Assembly: GCA_021794335.1 (NCBI GenBank)
Contig: JAJYQZ010000242.1
Location: 1-16,029 of the forward strand
DNA: 16,029 nt
Reading direction: 5' to 3'
From: a bacterium
Lineage (GTDB): Bacteria; SZUA-79; Acidulodesulfobacterales; Acidulodesulfobacteraceae
The notes beneath the pieces were generated by a model. That model made no database searches, was not told the origin of the DNA, and worked only from the letters and a program-made list of their open reading frames with translations. Positions 1-8,140 of the stretch are shown here, in pieces. The position numbers and the translations under genes were made by a program. How positions within the stretch are numbered: the first letter of the stretch is position 1; the number at the start of each line of letters is the position of its first letter.

Positions 1-1
1 A

Positions 2-265
2 TCAAGATTTTTTCCGCTTTATAAAATGAAAGACGGACAGGTTACACAGCAAGAAAGTATTATAAATGCTTATAATATCGGCAAGGATGCGGGGCTTAAA
101 TATATTTATGCGGGCAATATAAGGTTGGACGGCTATGAAGACACCGTTTGCCCTTCGTGCAAAAAACTTCTGATAAAAAGGCGGGGATATAGCATTTTGG
201 AAAATAGCGTTATTAACGGAAATTGTAAATTTTGCGGGTATAAAATTTACGGGGCGTTCGAATAG
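2..265 (+). CDS. AmmeMemoRadiSam-type radical SAM protein, C-terminal part only
   Basis: This is the 3' end of a gene that enters from the left edge. The frame is open from base 2 and stops at TAG 263-265, giving about 87 residues. The visible part contains SRFFPLYKM, then AGLKYIYAGNI, then two cysteine pairs (CPSC and CKFC) separated by an LIKRRGYSILEN stretch. That arrangement matches what I know of the C-terminus of the radical SAM protein of the AmmeMemoRadiSam system, where the two CxxC pairs form a zinc-knuckle-like end after the SAM barrel. The CxxxCxxC cluster that would bind the 4Fe-4S centre lies outside the window, so activity cannot be judged. An ATG at position 26 is internal, not the start, because homology-like sequence continues upstream. 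The gene is probably unrelated in function to the CRISPR locus. Family assignment is from remembered sequence pattern. Confidence 0.75.
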   Translation, partial: SRFFPLYKMKDGQVTQQESIINAYNIGKDAGLKYIYAGNIRLDGYEDTVCPSCKKLLIKRRGYSILENSVINGNCKFCGYKIYGAFE

Positions 266-444
266 GACAATGCGATGCCGGCCCCGTATAATAAACCACC
301 CTCACTTGAAACAGGAGATACGCCCGATTCATAAAGGTTTCCGTACGGCCCGGAATATGAGTAAGTAACATCGTATGTATATCCTATGTAGCCTAATTTT
401 ATGAACGGCATAACATTTATGCGGGAAGATTTAACGGAACGCAT
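247..444 (-). pseudogene. Remnant of an outer-membrane beta-barrel-like protein
   Basis: A reverse-strand open frame of 65 codons has alternating aromatic and polar residues (KLGYIGYTYDV, then SEGGLLYGAGIALSY), the pattern of strands and turns in small outer-membrane beta-barrel proteins. It has no ribosome binding site. Its apparent start codon lies inside the 439-483 palindrome, and its last 19 bases overlap the end of the radical SAM gene. It does not end in the aromatic residue usual for barrels, so it looks cut at both ends. I read it as a gene fragment left by rearrangement. It could also be a chance frame, but the composition is more protein-like than most shadow frames. The family is not identified. 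Confidence 0.4.
265..276 (+). repeat. 12-bp direct repeat, left copy
   Basis: GGACAATGCGAT begins on the last base of the radical SAM stop codon and recurs exactly at 660-671. The two copies bracket the decayed segment 277-659. Confidence 0.6.
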
Positions 445-483
445 ATAAAAACAATGTTTCGGAAATATTGTTTTTATATGCGT
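439..483. repeat. Perfect palindrome, copy 1 of a dispersed hairpin; possible terminator
   Basis: Arms 439-455 and 467-483 are perfect 17-bp reverse complements around an 11-base centre (GTTTCGGAAAT). The inner arms extend further with a G-U pair. The stem includes an internal run of five T. It lies about 170 bp after the radical SAM stop codon and could end that transcript. A second copy, matching at 28 of 30 bases over 448-477, sits at 11233-11262 on the other side of the cas effector operon, so it is a repeated element and not only a local terminator. Confidence 0.85.
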
Positions 484-484
484 C

Positions 485-647
485 GGTGGGAATCCGGTGT
501 TATTGTAACTTTTAAGCCGTTTTAACTATTTCTCTCGGCAATTTTAGCCCAAATCCTGATAAGGACTTCATGAGCATGCAGTGCGAAAGCGAAGCATTAA
601 CCCAGAAAATAAAATCCTAAATCGGTATTTGGGTTTCACGAATTTCC
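485..647. other. Intergenic segment with dispersed-repeat pieces, no gene seen
   Basis: No convincing coding frame is present. Bases 602-618 are the exact reverse complement of 10738-10754 (17 bases, AGGATTTTATTTTCTGG on the distal copy). Bases 541-550 (ATTTTAGCCC) are the reverse complement of 10703-10712. These pieces tie this stretch to the repeat-rich block beyond the ATPase gene. Confidence 0.6.
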
Positions 648-676
648 TTGACATTAAGCGGACAATGCGATTTAAT
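648..676 (+). promoter_or_regulatory. Sigma70-like promoter for the cas effector operon
   Basis: TTGACA at 648-653 and TTTAAT at 671-676 are separated by exactly 17 bases, giving 11 of 12 consensus positions. Transcription would start near 683, about 106 bases ahead of the small ORF at 789 and about 450 ahead of cas6. The right copy of the 12-bp repeat GGACAATGCGAT (660-671) fills most of the spacer and reaches into the -10 box. No comparable promoter is seen closer to cas6. Confidence 0.6.
660..671 (+). repeat. 12-bp direct repeat, right copy
   Basis: Exact copy of 265-276 (GGACAATGCGAT), lying between and overlapping the -35/-10 region of the putative cas promoter. Confidence 0.6.
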
Positions 677-788
677 CGAAAATAAAGAAGGCCTGAGCGT
701 GAAGCATGCGCCCCGCAAACCATTCAAATTACTTAAATTAAATAAATTGAAGAATAAACAATTAAGCGGAAAACCCTGATATTTTAAA

Positions 789-1122
789 ATGGAGCTGGAT
801 TTAAGTTTAGAAAATAAAGAGATTTACGCCGGAGTTAAAATAGAAAGTTACGGCGGCAAAAAATCCTTCGAGCTGAATCAGGACAATCTTAATTTAATCG
901 GCGAAAATATAGCGGGGTATATTAAAAAGGCGAAGGCCGAAGCCAAGGCAAGCGGCGGCAGGAACGATAAAAACCCCCCCCGCAGGTTTCGCCGACCTGA
1001 TAATACTGACGGGGGCCACCGCGATTCCTGTTTATTTAACGGCCTTTCACGCCGTCGTGCATAATTTTCACGAGGTAAGGTATAGGAACGAGATGTATGA
1101 GGTAACGGTAGCAAAACATTGA
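789..1122 (+). CDS. Unrecognised small membrane-protein-like ORF, frameshifted in a poly-C tract, first in the cas operon
   Basis: As written, the frame from ATG 789 runs to a stop at 1062-1064 and turns arginine-rich and unnatural after codon 64. Eight C at 974-981 sit exactly where it degrades. Removing one C gives a continuous 110-residue protein ending at TGA 1120-1122. Its first ~60 residues are charged and lysine-rich (GYIKKAKAEAKA), followed by a hydrophobic stretch (DLIILTGATAIPVYLTAF) that could be one membrane helix, then a polar tail. The restored stop overlaps the GAGG ribosome binding site of cas6 and ends 7 bases before its start codon, which suggests translational coupling and argues that the second half is real. 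There is no clear Shine-Dalgarno before ATG 789. The break could be a sequencing error, slippage-based phase variation or a true mutation. I do not recognise the family. Confidence 0.5.
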
Positions 1123-1129
1123 GGCATAT

Positions 1130-2077
1130 ATGTTTCAATATAACAAATACACATTTGATTTGAGGTTCGAAAAGGGAATTGCCTTCAGGTCTCCTGCCTC
1201 GTTCATTTTCCGCAACAATATAGGATTTCAGCTGAAAAGATTAACCTGCATCCTAAGGAGCTCCGAGTGCGATTCGTGTATTTTAAATAAAACCTGCATT
1301 TATTCCTCGGTATTTGAAACCCCCATAGACAAGAATAACGGAATTATAAAAGGTAGGGACAGGGCTTCCCATCCGTATCTGGTATATTCCGATGCTCTTA
1401 CCGGCTTGAAGACGGAGCGGATTAATATAGATATTGTTTTAATCGGTACTGCCGTTAATTATTTTCCCTATATTCTTCTTACGATGATTAATATCGGCAA
1501 ATCCGGTATTTTGAGGGACAGGATTCATTTTGATGTGGAAAGCGTTTTGTGCCAGGGAAAGTCGGTGCTTAACAGGAAAGACGATTACTGCGAAAATGTC
1601 AGCCCGCTAATTTGGGATTGGGACGGGAGCGCTTTGGCGGAAAATAAAAACGAAAGGATAAAAGAGGTCGAGTTAGCCTTTTTATCGCCCCTAAGAATAA
1701 AGCATAACGGCAAGTTAGTTTCTAATATAACTTATAAAGATATTCTTTACGGCGCGGTTCGGAGGGTCGATATACTAGATAATCTTTTCGGGAACGGAAG
1801 TTTCCCAAGCCGCAGTGTAACAGCAGATTCGCTTGGTTTTATAGAAAGCGCCTCAAACGGCAAGGAATTCTTAAGCCGGTTAAAATGGACTGATTATTCG
1901 AGATATTCCGCAAGGCAGAAGCAAAGCATGCAAATGGGTGGTCTTATGGGAAAAGCCGTTGTAAAAGGGGCTTTTTCAAGCAAGGAACTGGCGTTTTTAA
2001 AAGCGGCGGAATTATTCCATATAGGTAAAAACGCAAGTTTCGGATTGGGAAAAGTGGAGGTGCACGCAAATGGGTAA
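1130..2077 (+). CDS. cas6: CRISPR pre-crRNA processing endoribonuclease Cas6
   Basis: Cas6 cuts the array transcript once per repeat to make crRNAs carrying an 8-nt 5' handle. The protein has 315 residues, within the range of the larger Cas6 family with a cysteine-rich N-terminus. Seen here: GFQLKRLTC followed by C47, C50 and C56 (a likely metal site with C40), then VFETP. At the C-terminus a glycine-rich RAMP loop, HIGKNASFGLGKVEV (297-311), is the strongest Cas6 signature. Catalytic residues cannot be assigned with confidence. The start ATG has a GAGG site 5 bases upstream, embedded in the stop region of the preceding small ORF. The 3' end overlaps the next gene by 8 bases, so the two are translationally coupled. 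A 60-base sample of this gene (1741-1800) is 47% GC, against 22% in csm5 (8461-8520). Confidence 0.9.
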   Translation: MFQYNKYTFDLRFEKGIAFRSPASFIFRNNIGFQLKRLTCILRSSECDSCILNKTCIYSSVFETPIDKNNGIIKGRDRASHPYLVYSDALTGLKTERINIDIVLIGTAVNYFPYILLTMINIGKSGILRDRIHFDVESVLCQGKSVLNRKDDYCENVSPLIWDWDGSALAENKNERIKEVELAFLSPLRIKHNGKLVSNITYKDILYGAVRRVDILDNLFGNGSFPSRSVTADSLGFIESASNGKEFLSRLKWTDYSRYSARQKQSMQMGGLMGKAVVKGAFSSKELAFLKAAELFHIGKNASFGLGKVEVHANG

Positions 2078-3218
2078 GACCATCGTATCCTTGGTATCGG
2101 ACCAGACTATACCAAACGTGATGTTTATTAAAGCCAACGGCGATGCCGAAAGATTGGTTTTTATCACCACCGAAGGGATGGAAAAAAAACAAAGGACGGA
2201 CTGGATATTAAAGAGCATTGGGGTGAACAGCGAAGAAAGCGTAGAAGATATTAGAATAATCGTTTCGGAATGGAGCATCTCCGAAATTCAAAATGAGCTT
2301 TCCAAATACGGCATTTTTGATAGAAGCGGTGAAATTCTTGTAAACATTACCGGCGGAAATAAGATTATGTCCTTAGCCGCCTATGAATTTTTTAAAGAAA
2401 AAAGCCTGCAAAACCAAAACAATATTAGTATGTATTATTTGAATGTAGGTAACGATAAATTCGATATGGTTTTTCCTTCGGAACAAAGAAATTGTGTTGA
2501 TAGCTACCACTGCAACTTGAAAGAATATTTGACGGCATATTCTATCGAGCAGGAAAAAGTGGGAAAAATTCCTCTTATGGAGTTTGAAAAAACACAGGAA
2601 TTTTATGCGAATACTTTTGAGACGGAAAAAAATGCAATAAATGCTTTACATGCAGGCTTAAGCGAGAAAAATAACAGCAGATTTTTTAACAAACACAATA
2701 AATTGCCTGAGGAATTATCGAATAATCAAAATATCAGCGGGCTTTTTCAGAAAACCTTCGGGAATTCTGAGTCTAATAAGGCAACAATACACTATTTAAG
2801 GGGCGGCTGGTTCGAGGAGTACGTATATTTTTTAATAAAACGAGGGTTGAAACTTAACGAGAAACAAATTCGTTTGAATTTGAAAATAGAGGATAAAAGT
2901 CTTTCTGGGAAAGCCGTGCATAACGAATTAGATGTCATTTTTATATATAAAAATAAAATAAATATTATCGAATGCAAGACCGGCCTAAAAAGTGAAGGGG
3001 GCGGCATCATCCTTCAGGAAGTTTTATATAAGCAGTCGGCATTAAAAAAAAGTTTTGGCTTGACCGCAAAAAGTTTTCTATTTTTGCCGAATGTCCTATC
3101 AGGAAATGAAGAACATAAAAAAAGGGCGGAAGCATTCTCTATCGGTATTGTTGACGATAAAGAAATGCTTTTAAACGAGGACAGGTTTAAGAATGAGTTT
3201 TTGGAAAGGTTTGCGTGA
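2070..3218 (+). CDS. card1: CARF-domain PD-(D/E)xK nuclease, Card1/Can2 (DUF1887) family effector
   Basis: Family members bind cyclic oligoadenylate made by Cas10 and then degrade single-stranded nucleic acid, giving collateral defence. The N-terminal half (about 1-150) is a CARF domain with the diagnostic VNITGGNKIMSLAAYEFF run at 91-108. A linker (150-240) precedes the nuclease domain, where GGWFEEYVYFLIKRGL (245-260), D288 (NELDVIF) and E301-C-K303 (IIECK) form the D...ExK metal site with 13-residue spacing. All key residues are present, so it should be active. At 382 residues it matches the family length. It sits between cas6 and cas10 and is the only CARF effector in the window; there is no csm6. 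The ligand is probably cA4 by analogy with characterised Card1/Can2, but that is inference. Confidence 0.88.
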   Translation: MGKTIVSLVSDQTIPNVMFIKANGDAERLVFITTEGMEKKQRTDWILKSIGVNSEESVEDIRIIVSEWSISEIQNELSKYGIFDRSGEILVNITGGNKIMSLAAYEFFKEKSLQNQNNISMYYLNVGNDKFDMVFPSEQRNCVDSYHCNLKEYLTAYSIEQEKVGKIPLMEFEKTQEFYANTFETEKNAINALHAGLSEKNNSRFFNKHNKLPEELSNNQNISGLFQKTFGNSESNKATIHYLRGGWFEEYVYFLIKRGLKLNEKQIRLNLKIEDKSLSGKAVHNELDVIFIYKNKINIIECKTGLKSEGGGIILQEVLYKQSALKKSFGLTAKSFLFLPNVLSGNEEHKKRAEAFSIGIVDDKEMLLNEDRFKNEFLERFA

Positions 3219-3265
3219 TGTTGTGATATAGAAAATATTTTATAATTCAAAAGGGTGTAAACGTA

Positions 3266-5908
3266 ATGGATGAGATTATTTATAAGATTGCATTAGCGGG
3301 TTATTTGCATGATATAGGAAAGTTTGCCGAAAGGGCGCATGATAAAAATAAAAGAGCAACTGAGAATGAAGAAAAAATACCCGGTTTTTTCCCGGATGAA
3401 AAATTTATAAATGACAATATGGATTTATATTCACCGCATTTTAAAGACAAATATACTCACAAACACGCTGTTTATACTGCGGCATTTATAGACCATTTGG
3501 AAAAAATTTTACCGGAGCAATTTAATAAAGAAAAATGGGGACTTGGCGATCCATTTATGAATCTTGCCGCCGGACATCATAAACCGGAAACGCCAATGCA
3601 GTGGATAATCGCAATGGCTGACAGGATAAGCAGCGGCTTCGACCGTCAAGAATTTGAGGATTATAATAATGAGATAGCGGTTAGAGATTATAAAAAAACC
3701 AGGCTGTTGACTATTTTTGAAGGAATCAATTTAAAAGACAAATGGAAGGATAATCTTGAGAAATATGATTATAGATACCCTTTAAAAGAACTTGCGCCGG
3801 AAACGATATTTCCCGTAAAACATACCGATTCCAAAGATGATATGTCTAACAAAGAATATAGCAATCTTTTCTTTAATTTTGTTGCTTCATTAGAAAAGTT
3901 AAAGCATAAACAAAATATACATATTTGGTTAGAGCATTTTGACAGCCTGTTTATGATTTATGCTTCCAATATTCCCGCGGCTACAGTAGGCAGGGTTATA
4001 CCGGATATTTCGTTATACGACCATTCTAGGATGACTGCCGCTCTTGCATCGGCTATATATTTATACCATGTGGATAATAATAATACACTGGAAATAGAAA
4101 AAATTAAGGATGATTATGAGGATAAAAAATTTTTGATGGTTACCGGTGATTTTTACGGAATCCAAGATTTTATATTTTCCGAAGGAGGATGTACCGGCAA
4201 AGCCGCCGCAAAATTATTGAGAGGAAGGTCGTTTGCTGTATCGCTTATTTCGGAATTAGCCGCAGATATGCTCTGTAGAAAAATTGGACTTACTATTTCT
4301 TCAGTTGTTTTAAACGCCGCCGGAAAGTTTACTATAATTGCTCCTAATACTGAAAACGCATTAAAAGCTATTGAAGAGGTAGAAAAAAAGATAAATAAAT
4401 GGCTTATTAAAAATTTTTTTGGAGAATCGACATTTGGTATATCTCGCGTAAAAGCTTCTTATAATGATTTTGAGGTTGAAAATAAAAGTTTTAACAATTT
4501 GATGGAAAATCTTTCAAAAAAATCCGAAATTAGAAAATTAACAAAAATTGACTTAGATAAATTTGGAGGAGCAGTAGAAAATTATCTTGATGGGTTTAAC
4601 AACGATTTAAATAAGAAATTGTGTCCTTTTTGTGGCAAAAGACCGTCGCAGCGAGAAGTAGAAAAAGACCCCCTATTAGGGGAAGAAAAATCGGCATGTA
4701 AGATTTGCAGGGACCATATTTACATAGGAACAAATCTTGTGAAGTCGGATAAAATTGCTATCACAACTATAGATGCAAATATTCATGGACAGAAATTAAA
4801 AGAACCTATTTTTGACGGCTACCAGCTATCTTTTGATGTATCAGGGGATTTAAATGAGTTATCGAAGGAAGGTTCGCTTATTAAATATTGGAATATATCA
4901 GGCGCTATAAATGGAAATATTTCCAAAAAAATAACCGCAAAATTTATTAACGGTTACACGCCAAAATATGAGGAAGAAGATAATCAAGATTCACGCCTTC
5001 TCACAGGAGAAAAAACAGAAAAGAAAAAATTAGAGCTGATAGATTATATAAACGAGGGTGATCCGAAGACGTTTTTGCATTTAGCCAAAAAATCGCTTCA
5101 GGTAACCGGTAAACCAGATAAATTTACAGGTATAGAAGCTTTGGGATGTCTTAAAGCCGATGTGGACAATCTTGCCCTTATTTTTACATGCGGGCTTCAA
5201 CACAATAATCTATCCCGCACCGCAACGATGAGTAGGCAGTTGAACTATTTTTTTTCGGTTTATTTGCCTTATATTTTAGGTTCGCATGCAGAATTTAAAA
5301 ATATTTATACCGTTTTTGCCGGCGGAGACGACCTTTTTCTTATCGGCCCGTGGAATATAATAATTAATTTCGCTTCGTTTTTGAACGATAAATTTAAAGA
5401 ATATGTTTGCGAAAATCAGGACATAACAATTTCTGCAGGAATAAGTATTAATAAACCTGATATGCCTGTTTTATCTTTCAGTGAAACAGCAGAGAACGCA
5501 TTAAAAAAATCAAAAGAAAATAATAGAAATTCATTGACCTTATTTGGAGAATCTGTAAAATGGGATGAATTTAAAAAACTTAAAGAAATAAAATTTAAGA
5601 TGAAAGAATGGTTGGAGCGCAAATTTATCAATAAATCAATGTTGTTCAGATTTAATAATTTTATAGAATTGGCAAGGCAGGAAAAAGAGTTAAAGAAACT
5701 TGATAGGTTTAATATGGAAGATATAGAATGCCTTCAGTGGAGAGCCAAATTTAAATATAATCTTATAAGAAATATAGGCAAAGATCTTGGCGGCAGAGAA
5801 CGCGATGAAGCAATTCAAGATGTCAGTGAATCAGCTGAATGGATAGAAAAGTACGTTGGCGCAATGAAAATATCGTTGTGGCAAATTATATATAACCAGA
5901 GAAGATAG
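3266..5908 (+). CDS. cas10: Type III-A large subunit Cas10/Csm1 with intact HD and GGDD motifs
   Basis: This subunit senses target RNA, cleaves ssDNA and makes cyclic oligoadenylates. The N-terminal HD domain shows H15-D16 (YLHDIGK), H65 and H67, H77, H104-H105 and D119 (MADRISSGFDR). The first palm-like domain begins with GDFYGIQDFIF (294-304). A zinc ribbon follows with C453, C456, C478 and C481. The catalytic palm carries GGDDLF at 686-691. The C-terminal helical part completes 880 residues, at the long end for Csm1. Both activities look intact, so cOA production to drive the Card1-like effector is expected. An AAGGGTG site lies 8 bases before ATG. A 47-base gap separates it from card1, the largest gap within the operon, with no strong second promoter. 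The stop overlaps the AGGAGG of csm2. Confidence 0.95.
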   Translation: MDEIIYKIALAGYLHDIGKFAERAHDKNKRATENEEKIPGFFPDEKFINDNMDLYSPHFKDKYTHKHAVYTAAFIDHLEKILPEQFNKEKWGLGDPFMNLAAGHHKPETPMQWIIAMADRISSGFDRQEFEDYNNEIAVRDYKKTRLLTIFEGINLKDKWKDNLEKYDYRYPLKELAPETIFPVKHTDSKDDMSNKEYSNLFFNFVASLEKLKHKQNIHIWLEHFDSLFMIYASNIPAATVGRVIPDISLYDHSRMTAALASAIYLYHVDNNNTLEIEKIKDDYEDKKFLMVTGDFYGIQDFIFSEGGCTGKAAAKLLRGRSFAVSLISELAADMLCRKIGLTISSVVLNAAGKFTIIAPNTENALKAIEEVEKKINKWLIKNFFGESTFGISRVKASYNDFEVENKSFNNLMENLSKKSEIRKLTKIDLDKFGGAVENYLDGFNNDLNKKLCPFCGKRPSQREVEKDPLLGEEKSACKICRDHIYIGTNLVKSDKIAITTIDANIHGQKLKEPIFDGYQLSFDVSGDLNELSKEGSLIKYWNISGAINGNISKKITAKFINGYTPKYEEEDNQDSRLLTGEKTEKKKLELIDYINEGDPKTFLHLAKKSLQVTGKPDKFTGIEALGCLKADVDNLALIFTCGLQHNNLSRTATMSRQLNYFFSVYLPYILGSHAEFKNIYTVFAGGDDLFLIGPWNIIINFASFLNDKFKEYVCENQDITISAGISINKPDMPVLSFSETAENALKKSKENNRNSLTLFGESVKWDEFKKLKEIKFKMKEWLERKFINKSMLFRFNNFIELARQEKELKKLDRFNMEDIECLQWRAKFKYNLIRNIGKDLGGRERDEAIQDVSESAEWIEKYVGAMKISLWQIIYNQRR

Positions 5909-5919
5909 GAGGTAAAATT

Positions 5920-6312
5920 ATGGTAATAAAATTTTGGAAGGATAAGAGTAAAAAGTTACTTGAACCTGAGTTATTTTCTTCAATCGCTGAAGATTGGGCT
6001 AAAACAGTTAAAGATTCCAGTGGGAAAGATAAGAATAATAAGCCTACACAGATTCGAAAATTTTATGACGAGGTTATAAGATTTAATAGCATCATAGAAA
6101 CAAATCCAGACGAATTCAATAATATTTTACCTTATTTAAAAATGTTAAATGCGAAGGCAGCATACGCGGTTGGAAGAAAACTAGTTTCAGATACATTTAA
6201 ACAATTTATATCGGAATCTTTATCGCAAATAAAAGATAAGGATGATTTTAGCGCATTTGTCGGATTATTTGAATCATTTATAGGTTATTATAAATTCTAT
6301 TATGAAAAATAA
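5920..6312 (+). CDS. csm2: Type III-A small subunit Csm2
   Basis: Csm2 is the small alpha-helical subunit that stacks along the crRNA-target duplex in the Csm complex. The product is 130 residues, the expected size. It is helical and basic, with IRKFYDEVIRFNSII in the first half, LNAKAAYAVGR in the middle and FVGLFESFIGYYKFY near the end, a layout typical of Csm2. AGGAGG at 5907-5912 overlaps the cas10 stop codon and is 7 bases from ATG. Position between cas10 and csm3 supports the call, since Csm2 sequences diverge strongly. Confidence 0.88.
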   Translation: MVIKFWKDKSKKLLEPELFSSIAEDWAKTVKDSSGKDKNNKPTQIRKFYDEVIRFNSIIETNPDEFNNILPYLKMLNAKAAYAVGRKLVSDTFKQFISESLSQIKDKDDFSAFVGLFESFIGYYKFYYEK

Positions 6313-6327
6313 AACAGGAGGAATAAT

Positions 6328-7080
6328 ATGGAACTGAGACTTGCGGAAATTAAAAAACTTGAGGGAACGATTACATTAAAAAGCGGCCTTCATATAGGTT
6401 CAGGCGATACCGAGATGCACATAGGAGGCATAGACAGCCCGGTTATTAAACATATTCACACACTTGAACCGTATATACCTGGCTCTTCACTGAAAGGCAA
6501 GGTCAGGTCAATGCTTGAAATGGAAAGCGGCCTAATGGCAATAACAGAAGGAAATGTCGTTTCAAATTCTACAATAGGCAAGGTAGACAAGGTAGAGGAT
6601 GAAAAAGAAAAACTAAAAAATAAATGCAAAGCAATCTTGAAAATTTTTGGTTCGAGCGGCGATGATATTAAAGATGAAACTGCTTTTGGTCCCACGAGGG
6701 CATATTTTTCCGACTGTTATCTCAATGAGGTATGGAAAAATAAAGCTAAGGAAAATCGCTGGCTGTTGACGGAGCAAAAATCTGAAAATGTTATTAATAG
6801 GATCAAGGGTACTGCCGAACATCCAAGATTTATCGAGAGAGTTCCTGAAGGAACCCAGTTTGACTTTCTTATAGCATTTAGAATTTTAGAAAATGGCGAA
6901 GAAAGCCTTTTCGATGTGCTTCTTTGCGGTATAAAGCTTGTTGAAATGGATACATTGGGAGGCAGTGGCAGCAGAGGCTATGGAAGAATTGCTTTTTCTT
7001 TTAAAGATATGAAAATAAACGAGAGGTTCAAATCTTTAGACCCATTTAGAGATTTAAATCAATCAGCCAAGGAGAGTTAA
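6328..7080 (+). CDS. csm3: Type III-A backbone RAMP and target RNase Csm3
   Basis: Csm3 forms the repeating backbone and cuts bound target RNA every six nucleotides. The product has 250 residues. The IGGIDSPV motif (32-39) puts the catalytic aspartate at D36, equivalent to the well-known Csm3 catalytic Asp near residue 33, so slicing should be intact. YIPGSSLKGKVRSMLE (49-64) is the RAMP signature helix. GGSGSRGYGRI (211-221) is the glycine-rich loop. AGGAGG at 6316-6321 is 6 bases before ATG. Downstream, csm4 starts 2 bases after the stop. Confidence 0.93.
   Translation: MELRLAEIKKLEGTITLKSGLHIGSGDTEMHIGGIDSPVIKHIHTLEPYIPGSSLKGKVRSMLEMESGLMAITEGNVVSNSTIGKVDKVEDEKEKLKNKCKAILKIFGSSGDDIKDETAFGPTRAYFSDCYLNEVWKNKAKENRWLLTEQKSENVINRIKGTAEHPRFIERVPEGTQFDFLIAFRILENGEESLFDVLLCGIKLVEMDTLGGSGSRGYGRIAFSFKDMKINERFKSLDPFRDLNQSAKES
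7069..7074 (+). promoter_or_regulatory. Ribosome binding site setting the TTG start of csm4
   Basis: AAGGAG ends 8 bases before TTG 7083-7085 and lies inside the last codons of csm3. It supports a TTG start for csm4. Confidence 0.7.
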
Positions 7081-7082
7081 TT

Positions 7083-8135
7083 TTGAAAATATATGAAATC
7101 ACTGTTAAGCCAATAAGCGGCTTCGGAACGCCATTGAAAGGCGATACTATTTTTGGACACTTTTGTTGGCAGATTTTTTATGACGATAAGCTAATCGGAA
7201 AATCTTTAGAAGATATTTTATTCTCTTATAGCAATTCGCCGTTTATTATTTTTTCATCGATGTTTCCAAAATTTTCATTAGATAATGGCGGTAAATATAC
7301 TTACGCTTTAAAAACGCCAAATTTACCTGTTGACAAACTATTTAACATTGAAGGGGATAAAAAAGAAAAAATAAGCAAAAGAAAGGAATATAAAAATAAA
7401 AAATGGATGCTTTTAAAGGAAGGTAAAAAATTTAAATTTTTTAAAGACCTTGAGCTTATTAATGATAAGGAATTATATGAAAAGGCCCAAAAAGAGTTAA
7501 CAGAAGAATATAAAATGACAATGCACAAAACGGTGGAAAGCGGATTTATCTCATCAATAAATCAATATCATAATAAAATTGATAGGAATACTGGTACTAC
7601 AGGGGGTGAAGGGTTTGCTCCTTACGCAGTCGAACAAGAATTCTTTTATCCCGAAGTCGAATTGGCTCTTTTTATTGGTATTGACGAAACTGTGGTTAAA
7701 ATCGACCAAGTTAAGGAGGGGCTTGAAAGGATAGGGAGTTTAGGTTTTGGAAAGGATGCCTCAACGGGGTTGGGCAGGTTTGCTCTTGCTGAAGAAAGTG
7801 AGATTAATCTTGCGGATATGGGAAGTGATAAACCAAATGCTTGTTATACGCTTTCTCCTTGCGTTCCGCAAAAAAATATTTTTTCCGAAATGTATTTTAC
7901 TCCCTTTACAAGATTTGGCAAACATGGGGATGTATTAGCTAAATCAAGCAACCCTTTTAAAAATCCCATTATTATGGCTGACGAGGGTGGGATATTTAAG
8001 CCTGAAACCGAAAATGGAAATGATAAAAAAATTTTTGATAAGCCCTATATTGGAACGGCGGTAACGAGTATTTCAAAAGTTGAACCTAAAACAATTTTTC
8101 AGGGGTATTCTTTATATATTCCGTTGGAGGTATAA
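7083..8135 (+). CDS. csm4: Type III-A RAMP subunit Csm4
   Basis: Csm4 caps the 5' handle end of the crRNA and joins the backbone to Cas10. The product has 350 residues. KIYEITVKPISGFGTPLKGD opens the RAMP fold, with the conserved GDTIFGHFCWQI helix just after. A glycine-rich loop, SLGFGKDASTGLGRF, lies near residues 217-231. The C-terminus (YIGTAVTSI, then GYSLYIPLEV) fits the second RAMP domain of Csm4. The start is TTG, the only non-ATG start in this operon, placed by an AAGGAG site and by close spacing to csm3. The csm5 start follows the stop by 5 bases. Confidence 0.9.
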   Translation: MKIYEITVKPISGFGTPLKGDTIFGHFCWQIFYDDKLIGKSLEDILFSYSNSPFIIFSSMFPKFSLDNGGKYTYALKTPNLPVDKLFNIEGDKKEKISKRKEYKNKKWMLLKEGKKFKFFKDLELINDKELYEKAQKELTEEYKMTMHKTVESGFISSINQYHNKIDRNTGTTGGEGFAPYAVEQEFFYPEVELALFIGIDETVVKIDQVKEGLERIGSLGFGKDASTGLGRFALAEESEINLADMGSDKPNACYTLSPCVPQKNIFSEMYFTPFTRFGKHGDVLAKSSNPFKNPIIMADEGGIFKPETENGNDKKIFDKPYIGTAVTSISKVEPKTIFQGYSLYIPLEV

Positions 8136-8140
8136 TTTAA

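Noticed and set aside
878..1138. Reverse-strand open frame opposite the small ORF upstream of cas6
   Set aside because: It is antisense to the repaired 110-residue frame, proline/arginine-rich from the poly-C region, and has no start signal.
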